Positions 48,101 to 59,340 are shown, counted from the first letter of the stretch. The stretch is DNA of 64,000 bases from Dyella psychrodurans (GCF_003363265.1 NZ_QRBF01000001.1:776451-840450); one strand, 5' to 3'. Made by a program: numbers and translations. The notes: generated by a model from the letters alone, not told the origin.

Positions 48101-49750
48101 ATGCTGAAATCACTAGCCGATAACAAATGGCTGCGGCAGCTAGCTGTCATCGTCGGCTATGCGGTTGCCTACGAATTGATACGGCCGTATTCGGATGCCA
48201 TCTGGGCGGTCACGGCCGGTTTGCGCCTGGGCTGTTTGCTGTTGTTGCCCTATCGCTACTGGCCCGCCATGGTCGTGGGTGAGCTCATTCCTCTCACTCA
48301 TGACAATTATCTGTGCCTCAGCCAATTCGGCCCTGCCTGGGTCGTCATCAATTCCGTACCGCCCATCCTTTTGGCCATGCCCATCGTCTGGTGGGGCCGG
48401 CGCGAGCTTTCGTTGTTTCCATCCAAGCGACTCGTGAAAGTCAACGCACTTCTCGCGTGCATCGTGCTCGTCTCGGCGGTCTGGACGATCGTGAACGTCA
48501 TCGCGCTGATGTCCATCGTCGAACCATCCACCGTGGCGAACCCGTACCATTTCCACAAATTGCAAACGGTGCAGCTGTTCCTGGGTAAATACGCGGGAAT
48601 TTTGACGCTGGTACCGATCGCGCTCGCCATCAAACTGCACAAACCGGCACCCTGGCGGGTGTATGCGACCAACTGGGCCAAGAGCCGGCTTACGTTGGAA
48701 ACCGCCGTACTGCTGCTTCCAACGCTGGCAGTGCTCGTGTGGATGAATCACCGCGCATCCGCCGATGCGCAGCAGGTCATTCGCATGGCAATGTTCCTGC
48801 CTGTCGCGTGGCTCACCATGAAACACGGGTGGCGCGCCGCTGCCGTGGGCACGGCTGCCGTGATGGTGTGCATTTTCATCAGCATGGAATCGCGTCCGGA
48901 CGCCCTGGATATCGCAGGCGCACAAGCGTTCATAACGTTCTCGGCCACATGCCTGTTCGTGCTCGGCGCGCGTATCACCGCGCAAAATGCCACCGAAGAA
49001 CAAGAACGGCTCGATGCCAAGGCCGCCGTAAAGCTCGCTCAGCAGGGTCTGTACCTGTGCGAGATACGCATGCGCCAAACTGCGCAGGCGCTCGAACAGG
49101 TGGGCGGCACGTTGCAGTTGACGCACACCCGTCTGCTCAACCGCTTCAAGCACATGCTGCCGATGGGCGAGGGTCAGACCTATTACAAGCAAGCTGCCGC
49201 AACGCAAAGCCAGGTCTACCGCCTCGCAGAATCCATGCACCCTACGGCCTGGCGCGAACGCGGGTTGCCAGCCGCTCTTCGCGAAACCATCGCCCGCACG
49301 CTGGATGAAGCAGGCCTGGCTTATCGCTTCGAATTGAAAGGCCGTGGATTGAGCCAACTGTCGCTCGGCGTCCACGCGGCCATTTATCGCCTGGCCTGCG
49401 AAGCAGTGGTCTACATCTGCGAACAACAGGCATGGTCGACCGTCTCGATATCGCTACGCGGCGGTTTGACCCATGGTCAGCGGTGGGCTGTCTTGCGCGT
49501 GGAAGGTCTCGCGAACCATGACGGCATCAACGACCCCGTTTACAAGAAATACGAAAGCCAGCAACTGGCATCGAAGCTTGGTGCGAATGGGCTCGGCATC
49601 AGCGCCATGAGGGATCATGTTCGCCTTTACGACGGCGAACTTCATGTCCGCACGTCGCAGGACAAACTTCAGATCACCGCATTGATGCAGGATGCGAACA
49701 AAAAACTGCGGGAATCGCCCGTGGCCACTCCCGCAGCCTATATCCGCTGA
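48101..49750 (+). CDS. MASE1-type membrane protein with degenerate kinase domain
   Basis: A 549-residue protein. The N-terminal half has seven or eight membrane helices of the MASE1 sensor type (VGYAVAYELIRPYSDAIWAV, GLRLGCLLLLPYRYWPAM, then further hydrophobic segments to about residue 290). The C-terminal half resembles NarX-type kinases: ESMHPTAWRERGLPAALRE and AIYRLACEAVVYICEQ at the N-box, GANGLGISAMRDHVRLYDGE at the G2 box. The phospho-acceptor HDxLG motif is missing, the N-box lacks its Asn, and the G1 DxGxG is gone. It therefore probably senses or binds rather than phosphorylates. No response regulator gene is adjacent. Confidence 0.8.
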   Translation: MLKSLADNKWLRQLAVIVGYAVAYELIRPYSDAIWAVTAGLRLGCLLLLPYRYWPAMVVGELIPLTHDNYLCLSQFGPAWVVINSVPPILLAMPIVWWGRRELSLFPSKRLVKVNALLACIVLVSAVWTIVNVIALMSIVEPSTVANPYHFHKLQTVQLFLGKYAGILTLVPIALAIKLHKPAPWRVYATNWAKSRLTLETAVLLLPTLAVLVWMNHRASADAQQVIRMAMFLPVAWLTMKHGWRAAAVGTAAVMVCIFISMESRPDALDIAGAQAFITFSATCLFVLGARITAQNATEEQERLDAKAAVKLAQQGLYLCEIRMRQTAQALEQVGGTLQLTHTRLLNRFKHMLPMGEGQTYYKQAAATQSQVYRLAESMHPTAWRERGLPAALRETIARTLDEAGLAYRFELKGRGLSQLSLGVHAAIYRLACEAVVYICEQQAWSTVSISLRGGLTHGQRWAVLRVEGLANHDGINDPVYKKYESQQLASKLGANGLGISAMRDHVRLYDGELHVRTSQDKLQITALMQDANKKLRESPVATPAAYIR

Positions 49751-49767
49751 TCAACGACAGACGCCGA

Positions 49768-50265
49768 TCAATGCACCGGAGAAGCGGTCACGCTGCCGCC
49801 TGTGCAATTGAAAGCCGTACATGTATTGCTGCTATCCATCGGCGTGACAAGCAGCTGAACGGCGCCGGTGCTTTGAGGTGTCGCGTCGATCTGTATGGAA
49901 CTGTCGTGGTAAACCGTTTCGCCAGTGGATACGCTAGGAACCTGGGTATTAGTTTGCGAAGCTGAGGTCACCACTGACGATGCATCCACACCCACCGGCA
50001 ATACCAGAACGACATGATCCGCCACCGCGATAGCACCGCGTACCGTGCCGTTCAAATCATTGACCTGGATGTAACGAATGCCATCACGTACAAAAATGTA
50101 GACGTGATAGTGCGGACTGACACTGACATCCGTCGCGTTCGGCCACGCTTGCCCTAAACCCGTAGCAGGAGGCTGGCTTGCAAATGCCGAAGCGGATAGA
50201 ACCATAGCAAGCAGGGTCGAAAAAACAGCATTACGCGAAGCGAACCTGAGTGATTCACGGAACAT
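49768..50265 (-). CDS. Secreted hypothetical protein
   Basis: A 165-residue protein with a signal peptide (VFSTLLAMVLSASAFAS). The mature part is beta-rich and polar: VSPHYHVYIFVRDGIRYIQV, a VVLVLPVGVDASSV strand and a Ser/Thr-rich C-terminus with CTAFNC. No family is recognised. It is convergent with the MASE1 gene (17 bp apart). GGGGGTTTT precedes the ATG. Confidence 0.7.
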   Translation of the reverse strand: MFRESLRFASRNAVFSTLLAMVLSASAFASQPPATGLGQAWPNATDVSVSPHYHVYIFVRDGIRYIQVNDLNGTVRGAIAVADHVVLVLPVGVDASSVVTSASQTNTQVPSVSTGETVYHDSSIQIDATPQSTGAVQLLVTPMDSSNTCTAFNCTGGSVTASPVH

Positions 50266-50570
50266 AAAACCCCCTATCTCTTGACTGCGGCACCAGTTGC
50301 CCTGTCTGAATGTAACATCGGGAAGTGTTTACAAAATGCAAAAATACCCAAGCATCATCGCGCCAATGAAGCGATCGATTAAGGGTATGTTCGCTCTTTA
50401 AGGGGTCACGAACTCATTCCATCGAAAGAGTCCGGCTCCAGGCTTTGTGCTGCCGAAATTCGGAAACCAACGCCGACTTTGACTGACGCGATGATGTAAT
50501 GATTGCTGCGTTAGGTAGATCAGCAAGATATCAAGGCCGCTTAAAACTCGACCGCCCTGTTCCGGCCCAT

Positions 50571-50598
50571 AAAAAAACGCCCCAAGGGGCGCTCTTTT
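50571..50598 (-). terminator. Terminator of tRNA-Ser(UGA)
   Basis: On the minus strand CGCCCC and GGGGCG pair with a short loop, followed by a run of seven T residues, five bases past the tRNA 3' end. The 305 bp from 50266 to here (between the secreted protein gene and the tRNA) hold no gene that I can support. Confidence 0.85.
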
Positions 50599-50602
50599 AT
50601 TC

Positions 50603-50692
50603 TGGCGGAGAGAGTGGGATTCGAACCCACGGTAGGCTTACACCTACGGCAGTTTTCAAGACTGCTGCCTTAAACCACTCGGCCATCTCTCC
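50603..50692 (-). tRNA. tRNA-Ser (UGA)
   Basis: On the minus strand it begins GGAGAGATGGCCGAGTGG, has an anticodon stem GCAGT/ACTGC enclosing CTTGAAA (anticodon TGA), a long class II variable arm and ends CTCTCTCCGCCA with encoded CCA at 50605-50603. It lies downstream of the serS operon on the same strand. Confidence 0.95.
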
Positions 50693-50753
50693 GATTCAAG
50701 TTTGCCTGCGTCCCGGTGTGTCGGTTTGCTTATCGGCAAGGGTGGCAATCGTA

Positions 50754-52441
<1,688 letters not shown>

Positions 52442-52507
52442 TTATCGCTGCGGGGCCGGCGCTGCCGCAACGCGGCGGCGCCCCGCGTATCAGGCCCGGG
52501 GAAGTTC

Positions 52508-53086
52508 TCAGCCGGTGGCTTTGCGCTCCCCTCGCCCCAGCCACCATGCCATGACCGCGCCAGCCAGCAACCATCCGATCACCTGCTCCACCAGCGCCGC
52601 CAGCGCCAGCGCTTCCGGAAAGCGGTACCAGTTCCAGTAAGGCACCAGCACACTGAGCCAGGCGAACAGAGACGCCGCCAGGGCGATGGCGATGCGCTTG
52701 GTGAAGCCGAAGGCGGCCAAGCCCATCAACGCCGCCAGCATCAGCGCAGAAAGGGTGTCCGACGCCCACTCCCGCGGCAACTGGCGGTTCATGTTGGTCA
52801 TGTCCTGGCCCTGGGGCATGTAGACCACCCAGGCGTACGGCGAGGTCGAGGATTTCTGTGCATAGGCAGCCCGGGCCGCCTTGTCGTTCCACATGTTCGG
52901 GTCGAACGAGGGCAGGATGTAGACGCCCGATTGTGTGCCAAGCCCTTCATGCAAGCTGCTGATGACTACGTCTTCGTGTGCAGGCTGGTAAATGCCCGGG
53001 TTGCCCAGTCCCAGCACCATGTGGGCCACGAAACCCCACAGAAACATGACGATGCCGCCGAATATCGCTGCAACCAATACGCGCAT
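52508..53086 (-). CDS. Integral membrane hypothetical protein
   Basis: A 192-residue protein starting MRVLVAAIFGGIVMFLWGF with GGGAGG before the ATG. It has an N-terminal membrane helix, a periplasmic loop (SFDPNMWNDKAARAAYAQ, PYAWVVYMPQGQDM) and three C-terminal helices (SALMLAALMGLAAFGF, IALAASLFAWLSVLVPYW, VEQVIGWLLAGAVMAWW). Similar four-helix proteins are common in Xanthomonadales and have no defined role. It lies between serS and rarA on the same strand. Confidence 0.8.
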   Translation of the reverse strand: MRVLVAAIFGGIVMFLWGFVAHMVLGLGNPGIYQPAHEDVVISSLHEGLGTQSGVYILPSFDPNMWNDKAARAAYAQKSSTSPYAWVVYMPQGQDMTNMNRQLPREWASDTLSALMLAALMGLAAFGFTKRIAIALAASLFAWLSVLVPYWNWYRFPEALALAALVEQVIGWLLAGAVMAWWLGRGERKATG

Positions 53087-53168
53087 GGATCCGCCCTCCC
53101 CGGCTGGATGGTGGATCGCAATCTAGGCTGGCGCGATGGCCGCCGCAAGGGTATGCGGCCTGCCTCGC

Positions 53169-54509
53169 TTACTTCTTTCGGGCTTGCCGGCGCATATCGC
53201 GCAACGACTGCAGCTTCTCGCGCAATTTCACTTCCAGGCCACGGTCCACCGGCTGATAGAACTCCGTGCCTTCCAACGCATCGGGCAGGCACTGCTGGCT
53301 GAGTGCGATACCGCCTTCGGTGTCGTGATCGTATTGATAGCCCTTGCCGTAACCGAGGCCCTTCATGAGCTTGGTCGGCGCATTGCGCAGATGCATGGGC
53401 ACTTCCAGCGTTCCCGTTTCGCTTACGACACCGCGCGCCTGGTTGTAGGCCATATAGGCCGCATTGCTCTTCGGCGCGATGGCGAGCCAGATGGCCAATT
53501 GCGCCAACCCCAGCTCGCCCTCCGGGCTGCCAAGGCGTTCATAGGTATCCCAGGCATCCAATGCCATGCGCCACGCGCGCGGTTCGGCCAGACCGACATC
53601 TTCCACCGCCATGCGCGTCATGCGACGCGCGAGATAAAGCGGATCGCAGCCGCCGTCCAGCATGCGAACCAGCCAATACACCGCAGCGTCGGGATCGGAG
53701 GAGCGCACCGATTTATGCAACGCGGAGATCTGGTCGTAGAACTGCTCGCCGCCCTTGTCGAAACGACGCGTGCGATCGGCGAGCACTTGTTCGAGCGTGG
53801 CGCTCTCGATGACCTGGCCATCCGCCACCTCGGCGGCGATTTCCAGCAAAGTGAGCGCACGTCGCACATCACCGTCGGCGGCCTGTGCGATCAAGCGCAA
53901 AGCGTCGTCGCCAACCTGCAGTTTCAAGGCACCCAGCCCGCGTTCTTCGTCGACGAGTGCACGACGCAAGGCGGCAACGATATCGTCGGCGGAGACGGCG
54001 TCGAGCACGTGCACGCGACAACGCGACAACAACGCCGAGTTCAGTTCGAACGAAGGGTTTTCGGTCGTGGCGCCAATGAAGATGATCACGCCACGTTCGA
54101 TATGCGGCAAGAAAGCATCCTGCTGCGCCTTGTTGAAGCGATGCACCTCATCGACGAACAACACGGTGCGTCGGCCTTGCGCAAAGTTGGCTTCCGCTTC
54201 GGCCAATGCCTTGCGCACATCCGGCAACCCGGAAAGCACGGCGGAAATGGCTCGAAAATCCGCATCGGCGTAGCGTGCCACCAGCAACGCCAGCGTGGTC
54301 TTGCCGCAGCCGGGCGGCCCCCAAAGCACCATCGAGTGCACACGACCGGCTTCGAGGGCGCGCCGCAGCGCCTTGCCTGAAGCCATAAGCCGATGCTGCC
54401 CCACGATCTCGTCGAGGCTTTGCGGGCGCATGCGCTCGGCGAGCGGCTTGAGTTCTTCCGAATCAGTCGCAAACAATTCCGGGGCGTGGTGCATGTCGCG
54501 TCGTTCCAT
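53169..54509 (-). CDS. rarA: Replication-associated recombination protein A
   Basis: An AAA+ ATPase that acts at stalled forks and displaces SSB. The 446-residue protein (from MERRDMHHAPELF) has the P-loop WGPPGCGKTTLALL, Walker B VLFVDEVHRFNKAQQD, sensor 1 IGATTENPSFELNSALLSR and sensor 2 DGDVRRALTLLEIA. The C-terminal tetramer part has YLARRMTRMAVEDVGLA and the PKSNAAYMAYNQA motif. The start could be the ATG at 54509 or 54527; neither has a strong ribosome binding site. It follows lolA and ftsK genes in many relatives; here the TonB receptor genes intervene. Confidence 0.95.
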   Translation of the reverse strand: MERRDMHHAPELFATDSEELKPLAERMRPQSLDEIVGQHRLMASGKALRRALEAGRVHSMVLWGPPGCGKTTLALLVARYADADFRAISAVLSGLPDVRKALAEAEANFAQGRRTVLFVDEVHRFNKAQQDAFLPHIERGVIIFIGATTENPSFELNSALLSRCRVHVLDAVSADDIVAALRRALVDEERGLGALKLQVGDDALRLIAQAADGDVRRALTLLEIAAEVADGQVIESATLEQVLADRTRRFDKGGEQFYDQISALHKSVRSSDPDAAVYWLVRMLDGGCDPLYLARRMTRMAVEDVGLAEPRAWRMALDAWDTYERLGSPEGELGLAQLAIWLAIAPKSNAAYMAYNQARGVVSETGTLEVPMHLRNAPTKLMKGLGYGKGYQYDHDTEGGIALSQQCLPDALEGTEFYQPVDRGLEVKLREKLQSLRDMRRQARKK

Positions 54510-54566
54510 CCGGCGATGATAGGACATCCCAGGCAAAGCCCCATCGCGACCATGCACGTCGCTCAA

Positions 54567-54827
54567 GCTTCCTGCCTTTCGAAAATGCCTGCCGCCTTGA
54601 AAAGAAACGATTATTGCGGCAATCGTTCATTGCTTAGGTTATGCTTAATGAATCCATTAATTCGTGCATTTATATATTTCACTTCTCATTCAATTCTTAG
54701 ATAAGCCTTAGCGCATTTTCTTTCGTGTCAAAAGGAATATCGATTTAATATATTTGTTATGTAAGTGTCATGTGGCATCTCTACGGTGTCGGCCTTTCTA
54801 CAACCCTGCCGATACCGGAAAAAAACA
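54567..54827 (+). promoter_or_regulatory. AT-rich promoter region of the TonB receptor gene
   Basis: From about 54600 to 54770 the sequence is notably AT-rich (ATTTATATATTTCAC, TTTAATATATTTG) and directly precedes the receptor gene. It likely holds the promoter and may be a target for a nucleoid or phosphate/iron regulator. I see no clean Pho box or Fur box. Confidence 0.4.
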
Positions 54828-57083
54828 ATGACGCCATCGACACATGCGCTGTACCGCCGCTCGCCGGTTTATCTTGCTCTGTGCCTTGCATTGACCAGCG
54901 CTCTGCCGATTCACGCCCAGGACACCGCCCAAAGCGGCAACACTGCGGCAGCGGGTCCCAATTCAACCAATAACACCGACAGCAGCACGTCATCGAAAAA
55001 TGCGAAAACCCTCGCTGGCATGCAGGTGACGGCCAATTCCAGCGCAGTAAGCGCCGTGGCCCCCACGCAAGGCTCGATGGTTGCCACGCAGCCGCAATCG
55101 ATCATCGGCAGCAAGTACATCCAGGAAAACGTTCCGCCCACCGGCGACTACACCGACATCGCCTCCATCGCACCGAGCGTGTACACCGTGACGCCGAACG
55201 GCTCCGGCTTGATGGAAGCGCCGGTCGTTTCCATTCGCGGCTTCCAGGACGGTCAGTACAACGTGACCTTCGATGGCATTCCGTGGATGGACTCCAACGA
55301 CTTCACGCACCACTCCACTTCGTACTTCACCAATCAGGAAACCAGCAGCGTTGTGGTCGATCGCGGCCCGGGTACGGCCAGCACGCTGGGTAATGCCACC
55401 TTCGGCGGCACCATTTCGGTGGATTCCATCAGCCCGAAGAACGAGTTCAACGTCAACCCGTATGTCAGCCTCGGCAGCTGGGACACCGCCGTGGAAGGTG
55501 CCCGCATCGACACCGGCCGCTTCACCAGCAGCGGCACCAGCGCCGTGATCAACCTGCAGAACAGCACTTCGGACGGCTACCTCAGCTACGCCGGTCAGCG
55601 CCGCCAGAGCGTGTTCGCCAAGGTCGTGCAGCCCGTGGGCGAAAACACCACGCTGACCTTCGCCGCCATGTGGAACAACCTCGACCAGTACGTGCCGTTC
55701 GGCGCCACCAAGGCGCAGATCGCACAGTACGGCGTGAACTATGCGCTGAACAACGATTCGGCCAGCCAAGCCTACTACCGTTACAACCAGGATCAGATCA
55801 ACACCAACTTTGCCTATATCGGTGTGCAATCGGAATTCGCCGGTTGGACGATCGACAACAAGACGTACACCTACGGCTACAACCACTTCGGCTTCAACGG
55901 CGAAGATCCGAACGGCGAAACTCCGAACGGCACCGCCTATAGCCCCACCGACGTGCCCGGCCAGCACATGCGCAACACGAACCGTTCGTGGGGCGACATC
56001 TTCCGTTTAGCCAAGGAAATCGGCCCGGGTGAAGCGCGCACCGGCGTGTGGTACGACCATCAGGACGACATCCGCTGGCTCTACGAATTCGACGACACGA
56101 CCAACCAGCTCAATCCCGTGATCAATCCCGGTGCACCGACGCTGCAGTTGGCTGCGGCCGATCGCCGAATGAACGACTCGCTGGTCACGATCCAGCCGTT
56201 TATCGAATACCAGTGGAACATCACCGACAACGCCTACTTCGTCGGCGGCGTGAAGTACAACTACTTCAAGCGCGACATCGACGCCCCGGTGAACCAGAAG
56301 ACGGAACTCCCGCTGACCTATTCCAAGGACTGGAACGCCACCCTGCCATCGGCCGCGTTCCACTATACGTTCACCTCGAACTGGACGGCCTATGCGCAGT
56401 GGGCCAAGGGCTACCTGGCACCCAACCTCAACCTGCTCTACGTGCCCAATCCGGCGGTTTCCGATAGCGCCGTGGCGCCGGAAAAGACCACCAACATCCA
56501 GCTCGGCACAACCTGGACCAACGACCGCCTGACGCTGTCCGGCGACGTCTACAAGATCAACTTCAACAACTTCGTGCAAAGCCAAAAGGTCGGCGGCATC
56601 ACCGAGTTCTACAACGGCGGCGGCGTGCATTACAAAGGCGTCGAGCTGGAAGGCGCCTATCTGCTGGGTGCAGGTTTCAGCGTTTACGCCAACGGCTCGA
56701 TCAACCGTGCCATCCAGACCAGCGACAACACGTGGAATCCGAACACCCCGCACAAGACCGCTGCGCTGGGCTTCATTTTCAACAACGGCCCCGTTTACGC
56801 ATCGCTGGTCGAAAAGTTTGTGGGCAAGACGTATTACACCGCCAATGCCAACGACGACACGCCGATCGGCGGCTATGCGGTGACCAACTTCGCCGCCAGC
56901 TACACGTTCGATCCGCACATCACCGACGTGAAGGACTTCAAGATCGGTTTCCAGATCAACAACCTGTTCAACAACACGACCATCAACGCCCTGGCCGGCA
57001 CCACGGCCGCGGATAGCACGCCGCTGTTCTTCACCATCCCGGCGCGCAACTTCAACTTCACCATTTCGGCAGATCTGTTCTGA
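54828..57083 (+). CDS. TonB-dependent outer-membrane receptor
   Basis: A 751-residue receptor that imports a substrate with TonB energy. The ATG at 54828 (GGAAAAAAAC ahead) gives a signal peptide (YLALCLALTSALPIHAQ). The plug has YTVTPNGSGLMEAPVVSIRG, IRGFQDGQYNVTFDGIPW, DRGPGTASTLGNATFGGT. Barrel strands follow, with typical alternating aromatic residues and the C-terminal NFNFTISADLF. Its stop overlaps the start of an acid phosphatase gene (TGATG), so receptor and phosphatase are translated together. Substrates may be phosphomonoesters or phytate breakdown products, which is inferred from this pairing. Confidence 0.93.
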   Translation: MTPSTHALYRRSPVYLALCLALTSALPIHAQDTAQSGNTAAAGPNSTNNTDSSTSSKNAKTLAGMQVTANSSAVSAVAPTQGSMVATQPQSIIGSKYIQENVPPTGDYTDIASIAPSVYTVTPNGSGLMEAPVVSIRGFQDGQYNVTFDGIPWMDSNDFTHHSTSYFTNQETSSVVVDRGPGTASTLGNATFGGTISVDSISPKNEFNVNPYVSLGSWDTAVEGARIDTGRFTSSGTSAVINLQNSTSDGYLSYAGQRRQSVFAKVVQPVGENTTLTFAAMWNNLDQYVPFGATKAQIAQYGVNYALNNDSASQAYYRYNQDQINTNFAYIGVQSEFAGWTIDNKTYTYGYNHFGFNGEDPNGETPNGTAYSPTDVPGQHMRNTNRSWGDIFRLAKEIGPGEARTGVWYDHQDDIRWLYEFDDTTNQLNPVINPGAPTLQLAAADRRMNDSLVTIQPFIEYQWNITDNAYFVGGVKYNYFKRDIDAPVNQKTELPLTYSKDWNATLPSAAFHYTFTSNWTAYAQWAKGYLAPNLNLLYVPNPAVSDSAVAPEKTTNIQLGTTWTNDRLTLSGDVYKINFNNFVQSQKVGGITEFYNGGGVHYKGVELEGAYLLGAGFSVYANGSINRAIQTSDNTWNPNTPHKTAALGFIFNNGPVYASLVEKFVGKTYYTANANDDTPIGGYAVTNFAASYTFDPHITDVKDFKIGFQINNLFNNTTINALAGTTAADSTPLFFTIPARNFNFTISADLF

Positions 57084-57826
57084 TGAAACGCAGTGCACTG
57101 CTGTTGTCCTTGCTTCTGATCGGCCAGCCCGCACTGGCCGACGGTGGTGGCATTCATCCGGCCACCATCGAACTGTCGAACCTGTTGCCGCCTCCGCCGG
57201 CAGCAGGTTCGGCTGCGGCCCAGCACGATCTTCAGGTCGTTCTGGAAACGCAAAAGACGCGTACGGACACCGACATGGCGGCCGCGAAAGCGGACACGGA
57301 TCGCTCCGTGTTTCGCTTCGCCGACGCATTGGGTTTGTCCGTGCAGGCTTCCGCACTACCGAAGACGGCCGCGTTCTTCACACGCACCGCCGAGCTCGAC
57401 AAGCAGCTCGTGAAAGATGCGAAAAACTACTGGCAGCATCCTCGCCCCGCCGTGGTTTCCAGTGAGGTGCATCCATTGGCCAAGGAAAAGCCGAACGACT
57501 GGAGCTATCCCAGCGGCCATTCGACCTTCGGCTACACCACGGCGGTGCTGCTGGCCAACATGGTGCCGGAAAAGCGAGCGGCCATCTTTGCGCGCGCCGA
57601 TGTGTATGCAGAGCATCGCATCGTGATGGGGGCTCACTTTCCGAGCGACGTGGAAGCCGGCCATCTCGCCGGTACCGTCATCGCCACCGAAATCATGCAG
57701 GACCCGAGCTGGCAGCAGGATTACGCGGCAGCGCGCGTGGAATTGCGCAAGGCGTTGGGGCTACCAGCTGTTTCGTCGATGATCGTGTCAGATCAGAAGA
57801 AGGCCACGGCTTCATCGCAGCACTAA
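57083..57826 (+). CDS. Class A non-specific acid phosphatase (PAP2 family)
   Basis: A 247-residue periplasmic phosphatase with a signal peptide (ending ALADGG). It has the three PAP2/PhoN motifs: KNYWQHPRP (KxxxxxxRP), WSYPSGHSTFG (PSGH), and EHRIVMGAHFPSDVEAGH (RxxxxxHxxxD). Class A enzymes release phosphate from many organic monoesters. The overlap with the upstream receptor gene indicates a joint job in phosphate scavenging. It is convergent with the DUF1275 gene. Confidence 0.94.
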   Translation: MKRSALLLSLLLIGQPALADGGGIHPATIELSNLLPPPPAAGSAAAQHDLQVVLETQKTRTDTDMAAAKADTDRSVFRFADALGLSVQASALPKTAAFFTRTAELDKQLVKDAKNYWQHPRPAVVSSEVHPLAKEKPNDWSYPSGHSTFGYTTAVLLANMVPEKRAAIFARADVYAEHRIVMGAHFPSDVEAGHLAGTVIATEIMQDPSWQQDYAAARVELRKALGLPAVSSMIVSDQKKATASSQH

Positions 57827-57890
57827 AGCAGTCGTCCGAGAACCATCGGCGCATGGCACCCGTCACGGGGCCATGCGCCGACAGCGTCAC

Positions 57891-58565
57891 TCATATCTGC
57901 TGCTTACGCAGAAAAAGCTGGCGGTAAACGGCGTAACCAAGCCCCACCGCGCCCACGAGCGCAGCCGGGATCATCAGCACACGCTCCTGCAGATGCGCGT
58001 AACCGATGGCTCCGAGCGTTGCGCCAAGAATGAAGTGTCCGGCCACCAACAGGCAGACGTGGATGCGCAACATGTCCACCTCGAGCCCACGCAAACGCTG
58101 GCCCAGATAAATACCCAGATCGGTGAAGATACCCGAGAGATGGGTCGTGCGCAGTGTCGCACCGCTGTAGGTGCTGACCATCGCGTTCTGCAGACCGCAC
58201 GCGGCGGAGGCGACATACAATCCGAGATCGTTCGCGTCGTGGATCATCGGCGCAGCCATGAACAGAAGCACCGATTCGAGCATCAACACGAAGCCATAGC
58301 GGCGACCGAGCTGAAGCGACCCCTGCTTGACGATGAACCCACTGACCATGGCGCCGACGACGAAGGAGACGATCGTCAGTCCCCAATGCAGGTCGCCTGC
58401 GATGTCTCCGTCCGCAAGCGCGATACCGAACTGCGTACTGGTGCCGGTGAGATGCGTGATCGGCTGATGCCGAAAGCACAAATAGCCTACGGCATTGATG
58501 CAACCGGCCACCAACGCCAACAATCCAGCACCGATCCATGCCCAACGCGGCAGCCGGCGGATCAT
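57891..58565 (-). CDS. DUF1275 (YoaK-like) membrane protein
   Basis: A 224-residue protein with six membrane helices, matching the DUF1275 pattern: LLALVAGCINAVGYLCFRHQ, then ITHLTGTSTQFGIALADGD, LMLESVLLFMAAPMIHDAN, SAACGLQNAMVSTYSGATLR with the conserved TTHLSG, and a hydrophobic end. E. coli YoaK is a small membrane protein of unknown role; this larger family is also uncharacterised. It lies 10 bp downstream of lolA on the same strand. Confidence 0.88.
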   Translation of the reverse strand: MIRRLPRWAWIGAGLLALVAGCINAVGYLCFRHQPITHLTGTSTQFGIALADGDIAGDLHWGLTIVSFVVGAMVSGFIVKQGSLQLGRRYGFVLMLESVLLFMAAPMIHDANDLGLYVASAACGLQNAMVSTYSGATLRTTHLSGIFTDLGIYLGQRLRGLEVDMLRIHVCLLVAGHFILGATLGAIGYAHLQERVLMIPAALVGAVGLGYAVYRQLFLRKQQI

Positions 58566-58575
58566 CGCGCGCCGA

Positions 58576-59238
58576 TCAGTTCTTCAGCGGCTGCGTGGTG
58601 ATGACCGGCAGATCGCCGATCACGTCCGCACCTTTCGGCGGCGTGAAATTGAAATCCCGCGGTGGAATGTCCGGATTGCGCTGCCAGTTCGAAAAGCGGA
58701 TGTCGGTGGTGGAACCGAGCTGATCCTTGAACTGCATGCGCGCAAGACCGTTGGCATCGAAACCAAGATCCGCATATTCGAATTGCGGGTCTTTCGACGT
58801 GGACGTAAGCCGCAGCCAGACCAGGCCGTCGCGCTCGCCCTGCTCGGTGACTTTGAAGTCATTGTCCAACTGCTTGAGATCGGTCAGCACGGTGAGCGGG
58901 CTATGCGCTTCTTCCGTGTCCTGCTTGCGCACGGTGACCTGCTCAAGCTCGGGGTCGTACATCCACACGCGGCTGCCGTCGGCGACGATGGTCTGTTTGT
59001 AGGGTGCCAACGTATCCCAGCGGAATTGACGAGGCGCCTCCAGCACCAGGGTGCCATGGCTGGTTTGTCCCGGTTGGCCGTCCGCGTTGGTGAGCGTCTG
59101 GGTGAAGTTTCCGGAGATCGCATGCAGCCCTTGGGCGAAAGCGTCGAGCCGCGTGCGGGCCGGGCCGGCAGCCTGCACCACGTTGCACACCAGCAGCGCC
59201 AGCGAGGCGACAAGAGCAGCGAAGCGGAAGCGTTTCAT
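58576..59238 (-). CDS. lolA: Outer-membrane lipoprotein carrier protein LolA
   Basis: Periplasmic chaperone that takes lipoproteins from LolCDE to LolB. The 220-residue protein has a signal peptide (ending VVQA), then LDAFAQGLHAISGNFTQTL, GTLVLEAPRQFRWDTLAPYK and QTIVADGSRVWMYDPELEQV, the beta sheet that carries the acyl groups. It ends FSNWQRNPDIPPRDFNFTPP. AGGAACAGGACCC precedes the ATG at 59238; the longer frame to 59358 runs through a repeat. It is downstream of ftsK, the usual order. Confidence 0.96.
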   Translation of the reverse strand: MKRFRFAALVASLALLVCNVVQAAGPARTRLDAFAQGLHAISGNFTQTLTNADGQPGQTSHGTLVLEAPRQFRWDTLAPYKQTIVADGSRVWMYDPELEQVTVRKQDTEEAHSPLTVLTDLKQLDNDFKVTEQGERDGLVWLRLTSTSKDPQFEYADLGFDANGLARMQFKDQLGSTTDIRFSNWQRNPDIPPRDFNFTPPKGADVIGDLPVITTQPLKN

Positions 59239-59308
59239 GGGTCCTGTTCCTGATGAGCCGAATGTGCCAAGTGTGCGGCGGGGATGCTTAATGGTGGGTG
59301 CTTTGAAG

Positions 59309-59340
59309 AGCTTTACCCCCTCCCCCGCTTGCAGGGGAGG
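59309..59340. repeat. Second copy of the dispersed intergenic repeat
   Basis: AGCTTTACCCCCTCCC (59309-59324) is identical to 10166-10181 and is followed by GCAGGGGAGG. It sits between ftsK and lolA, again inside an operon. Confidence 0.6.
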
